A stretch of 64,000 bases of DNA, from contig JAACJP010000049.1 in assembly GCA_013368375.1 (NCBI GenBank), forward strand, positions 1 to 64,000, in the 5' to 3' direction. Each line of letters starts with the position of its first letter. Within the stretch, counting starts at the first letter, position 1. Made by a program: the position numbers and the translations under genes. Below the pieces are notes generated by a model. It saw only the letters and a program-made list of their open reading frames with translations. It did no database searches and was not told the origin of the DNA. Source of the DNA: Tricholomella constricta. Taxonomy: Eukaryota > Basidiomycota > Agaricomycetes > Agaricales > Lyophyllaceae. Positions 1 to 11,627 of this stretch are shown here, one piece after another.

Positions 1-578
1 ACAGGTCCTAACACAGATATATAGGATGCATCTGGCGCTATCTCGCCAAAGGAGACTTCGAATGTGTTGGGCCGGCGACGGGCCATTTCAATTTCAGAGA
101 ACAAGTATCCACGCCCGCCTTACAGAGGGTTAAATTCAAGCCTTTTGCGACTTCTGCGGACCCTTGGGCTAGGTTAACGAGTTCAACTTCAGCGTTGAGT
201 TTAAAAGCGAGAAGCAGGTAACGGGCCGTGCCAGTGGCCGCACATGATGCATGAGTGATCGAGTCTAATCTAGTCTAATCCTCACCCATTAATATTCAAT
301 GTGCCGATGTGCGCAAATCAATACCCTTTAAATAAAAGTATATCGACCTCACTATCTAGTGCTTCTATGTGTTCCAATGTGGTGTGCAGATGTCGAAAGT
401 ATGCAGTCACCTCACTCGTAACTAACTCGAATAAATCCCGAATATCCAGATCTGGCCGCCCAGAACCCCATACCTAGCGTATGTAGCTCTCGTGTTCTTC
501 AAACAATCATCAGTGTTTCTATCGGTCAGTTCCATCCACATCCACATCCGGATTCCTCGCGCAGCCGTCAAGACCGCT
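1..578. other. left edge, no assignable gene
   Basis: I see no gene I can name. On the minus strand about 70 codons are open between roughly 270 and 50, including a segment reading KLNAEVELVNLAQGSAEV. It has coding-like composition but no start codon or recognised family. It may be an exon of a gene running off the left edge. Confidence 0.25.
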
Positions 579-1676
579 TTAGAATTTAAACACCTAGACG
601 TTACGCCAAGTATACATCAGACTTGCAACAGCATTGTCAGAAACCGCGTACGTACCTGCTCCTCGGTATATCCGAGCTCCTTGAGGATCCCGCCAAGCTC
701 GCCTTGCTTCATGCCGGCCTTCTTGCCTGCGATGGCCGCAACCTGTCCAGGGAGGCCTGCATGCCGTGGCCATCAGTTACGCATCCCATTATTAGAAGCA
801 GACAACAAGAACGCACCGCAAATAAAGATCTTCACTTTCTCGTTAAGCGACGCGGGGGCTACATGCTGCTTGATAACGTCCGCATCGATGAAGCCGCTGG
901 GCCCTATGTATCGCGTGACGGGTGAGTGTTAGCTCCGCAAGGACAAGAGCGTAGCGTACGCAATTCGGAAACGTACCGGTCCACGAGTTCTGGGGCTTGT
1001 CGAGGAGGTATACGATGTCGAGGGTATCAGGAAATTTCTTCTGCAGCGCGTCGACATTTGCCCGGAGGAGAATGTCCTCCTCTGTCACGTTGGAGAAGAG
1101 GAGCTTGAACTTGGTCTTGTTCGATTTGTCCGCGAGTGCGTGAGTCAGGACTTGATAAAGAGGGGTGCTGTAGACGATTATTAGCTGCAGTGGCTTCCTT
1201 ACCATTATAAATGGTCCAATGGGACTTACATTCCGGTTATATTCCGGTTCCGCCACCGATGAGCGCGACTTGGTCGAATTCGTTGGCTGAGGGGGGAAAA
1301 ATCATTATCAGAGCAGCACGGGAAAATGGTGATAACGGACCCTTGTAAGGGAATTTCACAATGGGGCCTTTGGTCGTCAAAGTATCACCTTCCTTCGCAG
1401 ATCGTCAGCGAAACGGGGTTACCAGCGTGACTATCTCTACCTTTAGCCCGAAGATACGTCTTGACGCGTTTCCGGCTTCATACTGCTTGATGAGAAATGT
1501 AAGCTCGCCCTTGTGATCAGGTGCAGAAATGGGCGTGTAGGGCCGGATGATAGGTCTGTCTTTAGCGTTCTTCAGCGCATCTGGGTCGGACGACTTGACG
1601 ACGATGCATGACGCCACGGGTAGGAGGAAAGCGTCATTGCTGGGCAACTCAAACACGAACTTAAATTCACGTGTCA
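579..1676 (-). pseudogene. NADH-cytochrome b5 reductase, disrupted
   Basis: FAD/NAD-binding reductase that passes electrons from NADH to cytochrome b5 (MCR1/CBR1 family, mitochondrial or ER membrane). Exons on the plus-strand scale are 1441-1676, 1341-1392, 1230-1286, 977-1167, 817-903, 656-756 and 579-593, each bounded by GT/AG. They encode the FAD motif RPYTPIS, KGPI.KFPYK, the nucleotide motif GGGTGI, TPLYQ, the NVTEEDILLR block, GKKAGMKQGELGG and the family C-terminus VFKF. The exon at 1230-1286 contains an 8-bp direct repeat (ATTCCGGT at 1230-1237 and 1241-1248) separated by 3 bp. This adds 11 bases and creates a TAA right after GGGTGI. Without those 11 bases the exon lengths sum to a whole number of codons and read I-TPLYQ across the intron. 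No exon for the N-terminal anchor and start was found upstream. The family call is firm. The broken status rests on this one allele. Confidence 0.85.
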
Positions 1677-1741
1677 CTGAAATCAGGCATAGAGAGGAGC
1701 GTAAAGAGCGTACTGAGAAGTGTTGCGCACACGGTCAATGA

Positions 1742-2800
1742 TTAATGACTGGTGGGAGTTTATATTGGTGTCGGACGTGCGCGTGCCCTGGTCGATGGTT
1801 CGATGGAGGAGCCGAGAGGCACGATATTGTTGAGGATGGATGGTCTGCCGCCGCGAGAGCAATCAATTTCAACCAGGCCCGACTCGGACTCAGTAAAAAA
1901 TCAGAGGTGTTGGTGAAGGATTGAATGGGCCCGGGGTTCTATATACTGCAAATTGGGACAGCGAGCCGATGGTGGTAGGGAACGCGGTGATGGAGGTCGG
2001 CGAGGGCTGTTTAGTAGTTTGGCGCTTGGGAGACTTTTTAGCAAAGTACATTTCACGATCATGTGATGTGACGGATTTTTGGTTCAAAAAGACGTGTCGC
2101 AACTGTCGGTCACAAGATTTTTCCTTTCCCTCATGTTGAATGGTTGGCGGCCTTCAAGCTGCTCCTGACATGCAGAAGACCTGGCTGTGGCGGCTAACCC
2201 TGCCCGCCAGGTATCTATCACTGTGTGTTAGCTCTCGTTCATGCTATTCTGCTCTCGAATTGCATTTTCTGTGCCTGCATGAAGTTACTTCGAGGAATAT
2301 ACTCACATTGCGTTACTGGCATTAAATAACAACATTACAGATGAGGTGCTAATGGACATGGTGCGTCCTAATTATCTGTTGTTGTTTTTGTGTATATACT
2401 TACATTTTTTTTCGATTCCAAGATGACCTTCATCATCGACGAGTTCACCTCTGCCATGACGATACCGAGTTGGAGTCCAACTGCTTCACACATTTGTGTG
2501 TTCCTTTCTGTCTATTTTCATCTATACTTTTGTTTATTGGTGTAAGTTCCAGTTCAGCATCAGTGGCGCGGTATGTGTTTCTTTTTGCGTGGTGCACAGT
2601 ATATTTATGTTGTGACTTCTGTCAGACCTGCACGTTCCCCATCCATGCATGACGTGTTTGTGTTTAAGACGATTGATGTCGGCGGCGTTTGTGTATACGA
2701 AGCTCCCGATTCTGAACGCAACGGCATGTGCGGAGATTTTTATACTGTCAGTTTGCTATGTCTTTTTTTTTATTGTTTCGATTAAGTTCTGATCTCGGTA
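1742..2800. other. spacer without an assignable gene
   Basis: Short open stretches occur (for example plus strand 2424-2560, reading TFIIDEFTSAM), and these might be degenerate first exons of the kinase gene that follows. Nothing can be assigned with confidence. Confidence 0.3.
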
Positions 2801-2869
2801 CTTCAATACAGCTGTGGCTCTAAATTCCTCCGTAAACACCGAAATGTGCGCCAGATCACATTTTGAACC

Positions 2870-3900
2870 TCCTCGGCCTCATGTCCGCCACGCGCGTCTT
2901 GCTTAACATCTGGGATGCGCTCCAGCTCGTCGACGTACGTCTTTCTCGTTTTATGTTCTTGTTTTCTTTCTTTCTTTTCATGGCATTGTTTTTTTCTTTT
3001 CGGCGTGTGGGCTGAGCACACGGCGGTCTTATCCTCATGCAAGGGCGCTCTTGTGTTGCTGGATGAGCGTTTCGACTCACGCACGCGTCATCGCCCTTTT
3101 ATTTATCCTTGGTGTAATTTGAAGGGCAGATCTCCCTACGGCAGAATTGACACCCCGTTTCGAATGTCATTGTCTTTTCTCCAAATCAGTGCGCTTATTA
3201 TAATTACAGACAAACCGGCTCGCGTGCCTGCGTTTCACGGAGCGGTGCTATCCGTGCGCGAAGAGATCAGCGAAGCAGGCAACACCGTCGCTGCCGAGTT
3301 CGCCGCACCCATCGAAAATCTCAGCCAGTGCGTGCACAAGTTTCAGGGAAAGTAAACCACCTACTTACGTCAGTGTAGATCCTTCGCAGAAGTGCACAGG
3401 TTCCTCCAGAAACAAGTGCACCGGCCGTTTTTGAAGCGATACCTCAAACACGCGACGAGATCCTGACACACATCCGTGCTTGCGATGACATGCTGACCGT
3501 CGCGCTGTGCATGTTCGGTTTCCGGATCCAAGTGCGCATCCTCAAGCACATGCAGACAGTCGATGCGCGGTGGGCTGAGAACACGCAGCGAATTCTGGAG
3601 GAGATTGCGAAGATGTCGCCGGTGGTGGGCCTACCGCCGTTGATGGAGATGGAGAAGACGGTAACGGCAGCGTCGCCGTCTCGCCTCCACACGCTCGACC
3701 GTGAATTCATCGAATCTGGCATTGACACGCTGCGGTGCATGTCGCTGGGGCACGGGCTCGACACCTCCCTGCCAGCGTAGACGATCACGCGCTACGAGGT
3801 GGATCGCGAGACAAAGATCGGCTTAGGATTCTTCTTGGACGTGTACAAGGGTACGTGGCGTGGACGCACGGCTTTGCAGAATCATCACGAGGTCGGGCGT
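2870..3900 (+). pseudogene. MLKL-like N-terminal domain and kinase glycine loop, 5' part of a broken kinase gene
   Basis: Exonic pieces in order read ATRVLLNIWDALQLVD (near 2890-2935), VREEISEAGNTVAAEFAAPIE (near 3255-3320), AEVHRFLQKQVHRPFLKRYLK (3380-3448), then RDEILTHIRACDDM and a helical stretch to 3660. This matches the four-helix domain that precedes tyrosine-kinase-like kinases in mushrooms and resembles the MLKL N-terminal domain (family knowledge from memory). The start of the kinase domain follows: TITRYEVDRETKIG.G..LDVYKGTWRGRT at about 3781-3870. Lesions: two extra bases at 3449-3450 shift the frame; TAG at 3778-3780 stands where the family has Trp; the sequence departs from the kinase after GRT, before the VAIK strand. 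The rest of the kinase resumes at about 6660. This part is not functional as read. Confidence 0.7.
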
Positions 3901-4150
3901 AGTCTATTAATTTATGCCTCAACCACACCTTGACCTTTGCATTGATCAGGTTCTCATGCCTTGGATTGCTGAACCAGAGCCTCTCTCGGCGTATGCTCGC
4001 TGGAAAATCGAGGAAGACGAGAGGTTTTACGCGACGTTCCCACAAGCACGGCACGTGGCAGACCAATACAACATAATTCCCAGCGCTAATCTGCGCTAAT
4101 CTGGAGGGTACTGGCTACTATTACGATGGAGTGGTTGCGTTATTTTTTCT

Positions 4151-6063
4151 ATGGCAGGTGAGCGCCTCTTTGGCTGGATCTTTTCTTGTCTAACCTTACC
4201 TACGTAGTAACGACCTCAACAACCTCTCACGATTCACGACCTTGCACAGATACGTTTACGTCCCATGATCCAGCCGCAGACAAAACTCGACGCCTCATCG
4301 ACCAGGAGATGCAGAGGCTTGAAGACTCGATCAGGGTCTTGAAGTCTCGACGAAATGTTCTGGCTCCCATCGCCCGCCTTCCTCCCGAGATGCTCTCCAA
4401 AATATTCTCGTTTCGAGCTGCGGAGTCAGCGGAAAGCCTCAATCCCCTTGAATGGATCAGAGTTAGCCATGACTCACGTCACTGGAGGGCAGTCGCGCTT
4501 GATTGTCCGAGCCTGTGGGGAAGTCTTGTGTTTACCCGTCCCAAGTGGTCCGAAGAGATGCTAAAGCGATCCAAGATGGCCAGCCTCGTCGTGAAAGCCG
4601 ACCTTACATGCATCACTCCCAGGATCTTCGAAGCAGTCCGACTGGCGTTACTACACGGCCCTCGTATACATGAGCTTCAGCTTCGTGCTGCCAGCGCTAC
4701 CATCAAGCACCTTCTTTCAACAGACCTGGAATGATTCGAGGCGCCCGCGATTCGTTCTCTTTCGCTCTCCGTCCCTCGAACCACCCGCTTTGGTACGGAT
4801 GAGGGCTTCACGATACCCGCGACTGTCCTCAGCGGTGAAACGCCGTACTTGAGAAGACTTGACCTACACAAATGTAACATCAGCTGGGACTCTTCCCTCC
4901 TCAAAGGCCTTACTCATCTGAAAATTCACGATGTCGCTGTCACCGCCAGGCCCACCACGCAGCAATCGATGGCCGCTCTGGAGAGAATGCCAGCTCTCGA
5001 GGTTCTCGACTTTCAGGACGCATTACCTCTTTCACCAGGAGCGGGAACCTCTGATTCACTGCCTGACCGTCTTATCGATCTCGCACAACTCGCCTACCTC
5101 GCAATCGCGTCTACCGTTCCTGAATGTGTCAACCTCGTCCGCAGAATCTCTATACCTGCCAGCACACGCATTTATCTTAGCTGCAGCGGCACAGAAGCCA
5201 CTGGAAACGACTTCTCAGGCATAATGAAGATCATCTCGAACCCCAGAGGCGCTTCTTACCATGCAGAAGATAACGTTGGCATGCCAGAAAGGAAAACCAT
5301 CCGTGTTCTGCACGTCCAGCATGAGGCCCCTGTCAGCCTCGTGGTCCACGGCTGGACCAACCCTCTTCTTCCCAGCGAAGCACACGTTCGCACCACCATG
5401 CCTGACATCCAGCTTAACCTTTCCTGGCATTACTCCCCCCAGACTAAGGTCGACGTAATCGCGACAACCATTTGCAAAGCCATTCCCATCGCCCACTTGC
5501 GCTCGCTGCGACTCTCGCACGTGACAGGTATTACTAAAAGGACCTGGACGAATACATTTGGGTTCTTGCCGAAACTGCACAGCGTGCACATTGCGGGCGA
5601 GTCGGCGCGCACGTTTATTGCCGCACTTCGCGAGGAGGTATCTATGGAGGCTCAGGTCTCGCCTGGAGGGATGCTCGGTGTCAAGCGTCCTGGCTTACGC
5701 CGAAGGAGATCGGCCGTCCCCGCCGTTAACTTCCCACATCTCAAATCACTCACAATTGAAGACGCGAGCTTCGAAGAGCACGCGCCAGTATCAAACCCTT
5801 TCGACAATCTCCAGAATTGCCTGATGGAAAGATCTGAACGGAAGGCGGACATTCAGGAATTGCACTTGCGCGAATGCAGCCATTTGTATGAGGAGAACGT
5901 GGACCGGTTAAGGGAGATTGTTGCCGAGGTGGATTGGGATGAAGTTGAACAAGGATTTTCGGATGACGAGTCGGTGTATGGGTATGACGACATGGGTGGT
6001 TATATTTTTGGTGGATACAACTACGAATATTCGCTCAGACTGCCAATGTTCAGATGTCGGTGA
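4151..6063 (+). pseudogene. F-box protein with one nonsense codon
   Basis: Substrate-recruiting subunit type of SCF ubiquitin ligases. The start ATG at 4151 gives a 7-base first exon (MA), a 50-bp intron 4158-4207 (GTGAGC to ACGTAG) and a second exon 4208-6063. Together they make exactly 621 codons. Near residues 55-85 a coiled segment precedes the F-box (LPPEMLSKIF). The remainder is leucine-rich, as in agaric F-box proteins, ending in an acidic Tyr/Gly-rich tail. TGA at 4732-4734 (codon 178) interrupts the frame, and the downstream sequence continues in the same frame with homologous-looking content (FEAPAIRSLSLS). No GT donor nearby could splice it out. The gene lies inside the broken kinase gene, in the same orientation. 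Confidence 0.75.
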
Positions 6064-6650
6064 CTGGGAGCGCATGACAGTTCGGACCGTCAACTTGAGT
6101 CGTCGAACTCGCCTTCGGGAGAACCTTCAGTCAGCACTGAAACTCAGCCACTCCATTACAGCTATGACTGTCCCCCCCAGCCCGGACTAACTCAGGCTCC
6201 TGTTTGGGTCTCTTTGCCCCACATCCCGCGGGATCGTGCCACGCGAAGAAGTAGACACGAAGCTCATATATCGAATCAACACAATGTAAGTGCCCCCTCT
6301 CTCGCCATTCTTGATTGGTTGACGGTATCCTGTGTCCAGGTGTCCGGGCCTGACCCTATGCATCTCTATCCATCATATGGCCCATTCGTTGAGGTTATTC
6401 AGACTAACATTGTAGTCCCATCACAACGTACCCCGTATATCCTGGGCCACCCTACATGGATTATCTTCCTTCTCCAACATCGTCCACTTCGTCAATTACC
6501 TCAACCCTGTACGAAGTTGAGAACCACGGTCTTTACCAGGCGCCCACCCAATATGACGAAACAATTCACAATGCGTGACAGCCATCACGACATGAAGATC
6601 ACTATCCATCACACCATATTCATGCTCATCAAGACCAACATACCTCTTAT
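6064..6650 (+). other. unassigned coding-like stretch
   Basis: Between the F-box gene and the second half of the kinase there is a plus-strand segment at about 6418-6560. It follows an acceptor-like TTGTAG and reads a Tyr/Pro/Ser-rich sequence (PPYMDYLPSPTSSTSS, then YEVENHGLYQAPTQYDE). I do not recognise it. It may be a remnant of the F-box gene's neighbour. Confidence 0.3.
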
Positions 6651-6659
6651 AACTTTTAT

Positions 6660-7480
6660 CCAACGAACAAATTACATCATGCGAGCCGCTGGCTGGCCCA
6701 ACGACGCCGTGCGCGTTGTTTGTGCGCGAGGTGGGGATCTGGAAGGCCCTCAGGCACCGGAATGTCCGCGAGCTATTTGGTGCGAGTAGTGCGAGTGGTG
6801 AACGACCGTGGTTCTTTGTATGTGCGTACATGCGGAGGGGGAGTTTGGTAGAATTTTTAAAGAGGGTCAAGGGTGTGGAGGAGGAGCGGGTCAGACATGG
6901 ACCCGGGGGAAGCATGAGTGGTGCTATTGGTGCAAGTGTGACTGCGGCGCCTCTGATAGGGAGGCAGCGCACAGCGTCATTCGCTGTCTGGGGGAGTAGC
7001 TCCGGTCACGGAAGGGATGAGCAGCAACAGACAACTGTTTCACGCGAGGGAGATCTATTTCGATTCATGCTCGAGATTGCACAAGGGATGGAGTACCTGC
7101 ATTGGAACGGCGTGCTGCATGGGGATCTCAAGGTACGTACTCGCGTGCACATATGTACATCGCTCAATGGTTATGTACGCTTACTAGGCAGCGAATGTGC
7201 TGGTGGACGACAATATCCACTGCGTCATCTCCGACTTTGGGCAGAATGAAATGAAGTGAGAGGTGTACCGTATCAGCGGGACAACATCCCCTCGCACGTA
7301 ACCTCCATTTCCATTCCCTGCCCACTTACTAATTTTTAATGTGCAGATGGAACATTGAGATGGCGAACACGTACACGTCCATCTGCAGAGTCAGCGAGAG
7401 TTTCAAAGTGGGTGCACCCCAAGCAGCATTAGCAGCATCGTTATCTGGCGTGGCTGCAACGAAACATCAAATTGGATTAC
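6660..7480 (+). pseudogene. protein kinase domain, 3' part of the broken kinase gene
   Basis: Resumes the kinase interrupted near 3870. It reads PTTP.ALFVREVGIWKALRH (alpha-C region), NVRELFGASSASGERPWFF (hinge approach) and GSLVEFLKRV. After a serine/glycine-rich insert come DLFRFMLEIAQGMEYLH and the catalytic loop HGDLK. An intron (GTACGT at 7133 to CTACTAG) leads to AANVLVDDNI and the metal-binding DFG. TGA at 7257-7259 interrupts EMK.EVYRISGT. A further exon starts with GTLRW but then drifts away from the expected APE motif. The catalytic loop and DFG are preserved, but the VAIK lysine is absent from both halves, so no active kinase can be read here. Family assignment is by motif. Confidence 0.75.
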
Positions 7481-7662
7481 ATATAAACAGCAGAACCGAA
7501 CACGCACGTCTTCGACGCCATTGTTTCGCCTGCCCGTGCTTTGACACTGCATGATAGACATTTTGCTGAAAAAATTGATAAGACGCTTAAAATAATACCA
7601 CAACTCACTCCCCCAACTGGGAAGCTGGCAGGTTTTTCCCTTCTTATTTGCAAAGGCTCACA

Positions 7663-8764
7663 CTACAGGTGGTACAACCAACAGTCAAATATTTTACTTC
7701 TACGACACGATGAGCCGTAGCCTGTGAAAGTGATTAGCCAGGCAGGACACAAAACATTGATACCTACGTGAAGCACCTCTTCTTTTTGCAAGCTGTCCCA
7801 GGTTCCCAAGTCAAAATAAGAAGGCAGGTCATGCCACAACCGTCGGCGGCCTGCTACGTGCAGGATTTCACTTGTGTGTTCGCAACTGATGCATTCGCCA
7901 TTATAAGCAGCAACCTCCCAAGCTGCTAGTGCTGAAGTCTTCAAAGGCTTGGTTTCACCGTTCTTCCTAACCTTGTCACGATACACGGCACACACAAGCG
8001 GGTTATGACACCGGCTGTTAATTGCCAATGGTTTCAAAGTCCATGCCAGGTGGTAACGTTCTCTGCGATGCCAGATGCGGAAACTGCCATTAGAGACTAC
8101 TTCCATTTCTCTCGCGGAGGGAAAAACAGTGACGTCATTGTCATCTCGAGGTAAACCTGCTTTCATCTCCTCCTAAATTTTGTTTAATCGTAGTTGGAGT
8201 CGAAGTTTGGAAGACCCTCACCATTGTGTAAGATTCACATGCAGAATAATACAAGGCAGGCAATGCCGTGTAGAGACCGAATTCATAGGCAATGCGAATG
8301 AGTTCGAATTCAAGTCCGGCATGAAAAGGAATGCGACATCCTAGAACAGCGTTTTTTTGCCACAGGCGTAGGCTGCTCGGGAAATCGTGGGTTATGCGGT
8401 TACACATGTTTTTAAACAGCGACATATGTCGATATTTGAAACTCATGCGCAAGAAAGAATGAATGGTATCGACCTCGGGAAAATCTTCTCTGTACTTCTT
8501 ATGAGACTTCAGTACAAATTTTTGATGTTTTGCTCACTTGTCTACACCGTATATCGATTTTGCAAATAAAAGCAAGTCCTTTGCATTATCAGCCAATTGC
8601 ATTGTGTAGATTTCTGTGTATGACTTGTTCGGTCGAGCATCCCAAATGTTTTGAAAGATTGGAGAGTAAACACTGAAGAGTCCTTGGTGAACCAATATGG
8701 AAGCGTCTCCAGCATAGTATCGAACATTGCCGTCTGAAAATATTAGGTCGGTAGAAGTTGTCAT
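7663..8764 (-). CDS. BTB/POZ domain protein, paralog 1
   Basis: Probable protein-interaction or ubiquitin-ligase adaptor of the agaric BTB family. The ATG at 8764-8762 is followed by the BTB start (LIFSDGNVRYYAGDASILVHQGLF, split here only by wording). An intron begins with GTGAGC after VDK. Exon 2 reads EDFPEVDTIHSFLRMSFKY, the core BTB helices. A second intron lies after YTM, and exon 3 starts EEMKAGLPRDD. The C-terminal half carries a motif shared by all three paralogs here: CxxC, then GRxxxW, LP and a downstream W (ISC-E-H, GRRRLWHDLP, TWD). No frame lesion is visible. The exact C-terminus (stop at 7663) is less certain because a last intron could exist. Confidence 0.7.
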
Positions 8765-8981
8765 AGTAGAGAATGACTCTGAGATGGGTGGACACGGTAA
8801 GTCTCATCATAAAAATCGTTGCAAGGTTTACTCCACAAAAAAGGACGGGGTTCAAAAAATATATTTCGAAAGGGAAGGACACCTTCAGAGACGATAATGA
8901 TTAACTAATCAACAAGGAACATAAAAGGGACATCATCGACCGCGTTGAACTACACAGTAGGATTAAATTGCTTTACATGTT

Positions 8982-10038
8982 TTAAAAACGACAATGCATG
9001 CTTACTGAATTTTCTTGCCCATCAATTAAAACATCCCAGTGGTCCATGGCGAAGAAAGTGGGAAGTAAATTCCAGACATGTCGGCGACCTATGTGGTGGA
9101 TATTCCTTGCACGACATTGACAATAATGACAAAGCTGCCCATCCCAACGTGGGTCCCAACGATTCAATGCCACGACGTTTGCAGCTGACCGGATGATGAT
9201 TTCACGAAGACGTTGGATTGTCATCGCACATTTTCTTTCGTTCGTACATTTTCGTGAATGTAGAGCTCCCGATCGTAACCACAGGTATGTCGAACATTTT
9301 TGGATATCGAAAAGCACGTCCCTTGCCATACAGCATTGAACTTGATCTAGGACGTCAAGAGTGGCGATAGTGCCGTCACCACGAGGTATACCACGTTTAA
9401 GCTCTGCCTAGGAAACATTGAAGCCAAAAATTAGCAGAGGAAGCGATGCTCACCACCGTGTACTTGACACAAATTGTGTACATGATGGATGGCAAAAGAG
9501 ATAACAGACAACCAGCTCGTCCAATTCGCAAAAGGTCAAGCTCAATACCAGCATAAGTTTCCAAACGGCTAAGTTTGATTTGTGCCTTAACATCCCATTC
9601 GATCAAGGTTACCGGAAAATCGAGTCGAAGGCATGCAATCGATGACCTCAGCATGGCTTTATTGTCGTATTTTCGTGACATTCGAAGTAAAGCTGAAAAT
9701 TCTTCGACGGGCAGAGGACTAACCCTGAAAAGACGTAAAAACCAAGATACACCACCAACACAATCGACCTACTTGTTAAGTCGATACACTGCATTTACAT
9801 AGTGCACCAGATCCCTGCCAGGGTCTTTTAACATTATGCGTGGTGTTTTCGCCATGATAGAAGGTCGAGCAGCCCATATATTTCGAAATTGAGTTGAATT
9901 CAGTTCCATGAACCCCTGGTGGACTTTTACGAAGATATTCTCGGCGACATAGACGACATTTCCATCGTCAAATAGCAGCGGACGCAACGGAGCAGGATTA
10001 GACAGGCCAATATGAGGGACGACCATAGTTGTTGCCAT
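8982..10038 (-). CDS. BTB/POZ domain protein, paralog 2
   Basis: Same architecture and orientation as the neighbour at 7663-8764. Exon 1 (9769-10038, ATG at 10038) holds the BTB N-terminus: LLFDDGNVVYVAEN, then VKVHQGFMELNS. Exon 2 reads VEEFSALLRMSRKYDNKAM and DFPVTLIEWDVKAQ. Exon 3 reads ELKRGIPRGDG and ends with the shared C-terminal motif CHYC, GRRHVWNLLP, DHWDVL. No premature stop is seen. Divergence from paralog 1 is considerable, so the duplication is not recent. Confidence 0.7.
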
Positions 10039-10648
10039 GAGACTTCAGAAACATAGACACCACAAAATCAAACAGATAATATCGGGAAGACATGAAATCA
10101 GAGATGTGCAGCATGGGATCTAATCGAAAAAGCATGATCATCCAGCTTTGCCAATTTTATTTCTCCCAGTTAGGTCTGAAATTCTAGACATATGGATTGC
10201 TAAGGCTGCGCCGGCACGAATTTGACGAGGTCCTATTTTTGTAGAGTCGTATTCTATTTGGGTGCCCCCGCACCTCTGAAACATATCTCTCTTGCTCGCT
10301 CACCCACTCGCAAGAAAAGTTTAGTGCCCCTCCATCTCTCCCTTTTCCTACAGTTAGTGTTTAGGGTGGTCTGTGATTTTTCGCTTCCCCACCACATTTC
10401 ACCGTTTGTACCGGGTTCTCCCCGCTCCCGCCCTTGAACTTCGCCTGGATGACTAACCGGGTGCGAGCGGTCGGTGAACTCCCCGAGAGGCGCTAAGCCT
10501 TGTGAGCTCAAGCTGGCGAGATGTTGAGTAATCATAGACTTCTGCGGGTACAAAAATGAATATCGAATAGTATGAAGAGCAAAGTACATAATAGTAGATT
10601 CAAAAAAGGCAATACCCATATCGTTCTTCGTTTTAGTGCAGCTAAGTT
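10039..10648. other. intergenic, no gene seen
   Basis: Spacer between BTB paralog 2 and the F-box/nucleotidyltransferase-like gene. The pyrimidine-rich plus strand (10255-10440) gives open shadows on both strands but no recognisable protein. Confidence 0.4.
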
Positions 10649-11617
10649 CTAACCGTGTAGACGCCAATCTCCCAGGTCCCAAGCAATATTGTCGATAAGC
10701 TCCGCCCGTGGATTGATACCCCGTAGCCTGTAAAGAAAACCTTGATTGTCGCGGACGTTTCGATGAGCAGTCTCTAAGCCATTCTTTTTCTCGCCGTCCA
10801 CCCAATCGTAAATGTCCCATTCCAAGCTCGTCGACGCGAAGTCATATCCTCGAATGCAGTATTTCAAGATACACTTTGAGATGCTCGGCATCATGGAGGG
10901 GGTACTGTGCACGAGGCGCATATTGATGACATTCTTGAAATCGAACGTGAGGTCAGGATAGGCACAGTAGATTTTGTTTCCTGAGATGAACGCGACGACG
11001 GCAGAGGAGTGAAAAGAATATAATGGCTGGATGGCATTGTCGTCTTTTGCAATGACAATATTCACCGAATGGATGCCAACACGAAGAGTAAGGATCTGGG
11101 CAACACCACCAACAGCAATGTAGTCTTGAATTGGAATGATAGACGTTTTGACCTGAACGAGACCATATCTCTTCGTCATCTCTTCTTGTACAGTTGCAGC
11201 CTGGTTTCTGGGGACATAAACGTCGATATCGCCCGGAGCAAATGTCCATGGATTTAATGCCAACAGAACTGTGGAACCAGATACAATGCTGCGAGTTTTC
11301 GCCATAATTTCGAGCATATGGAATGCGTCTAGACCAGCATTAAGGAAAATGCGATTGACGGTGTTGTTGACGTGATCATGAACGAGGTCGTAAAAGTTAT
11401 GGTTCACTCCGGCAAATGCAGACAATTCACGCAGGTTTAATTGGTAGAAAATGACCTGCACGATGTCGTACACTAGCCTATCCCATGGGTCTAGAAGCAA
11501 AGCAACAGTCAAGGTTTTCAGACGTCAAACATTTTCAAGGCAAAACTCACTCGGAAAAAAAGATTTCAAGTAAGAACTGGAAGACATAGAAACGAGGGAC
11601 GACTTTCCAGAAAACAT
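10649..11617 (-). CDS. F-box plus nucleotidyltransferase-like protein
   Basis: Two exons: 11551-11617 (ATG at 11617, ending before GTGAGT) and 10649-11490 (after TTCTAG). They sum to exactly 303 codons, so 302 aa. Residues about 22-60 look like an F-box (PWDRLVYDIVQVIFYQL then LRELSAFAGVN). Residues about 95-125 carry SGSTVLLAL followed by PGDIDVYVP, the GS-x-DxD arrangement of nucleotidyltransferase-fold proteins. The expected third acidic strand residue is not obvious (SVNIVIAKDD), so activity is doubtful. Similar F-box/'GS-DxD' proteins are expanded in mushrooms as uncharacterised families (memory). It lies between BTB paralogs 2 and 3 in the same orientation. Confidence 0.6.
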
Positions 11618-11627
11618 GATATATCGA

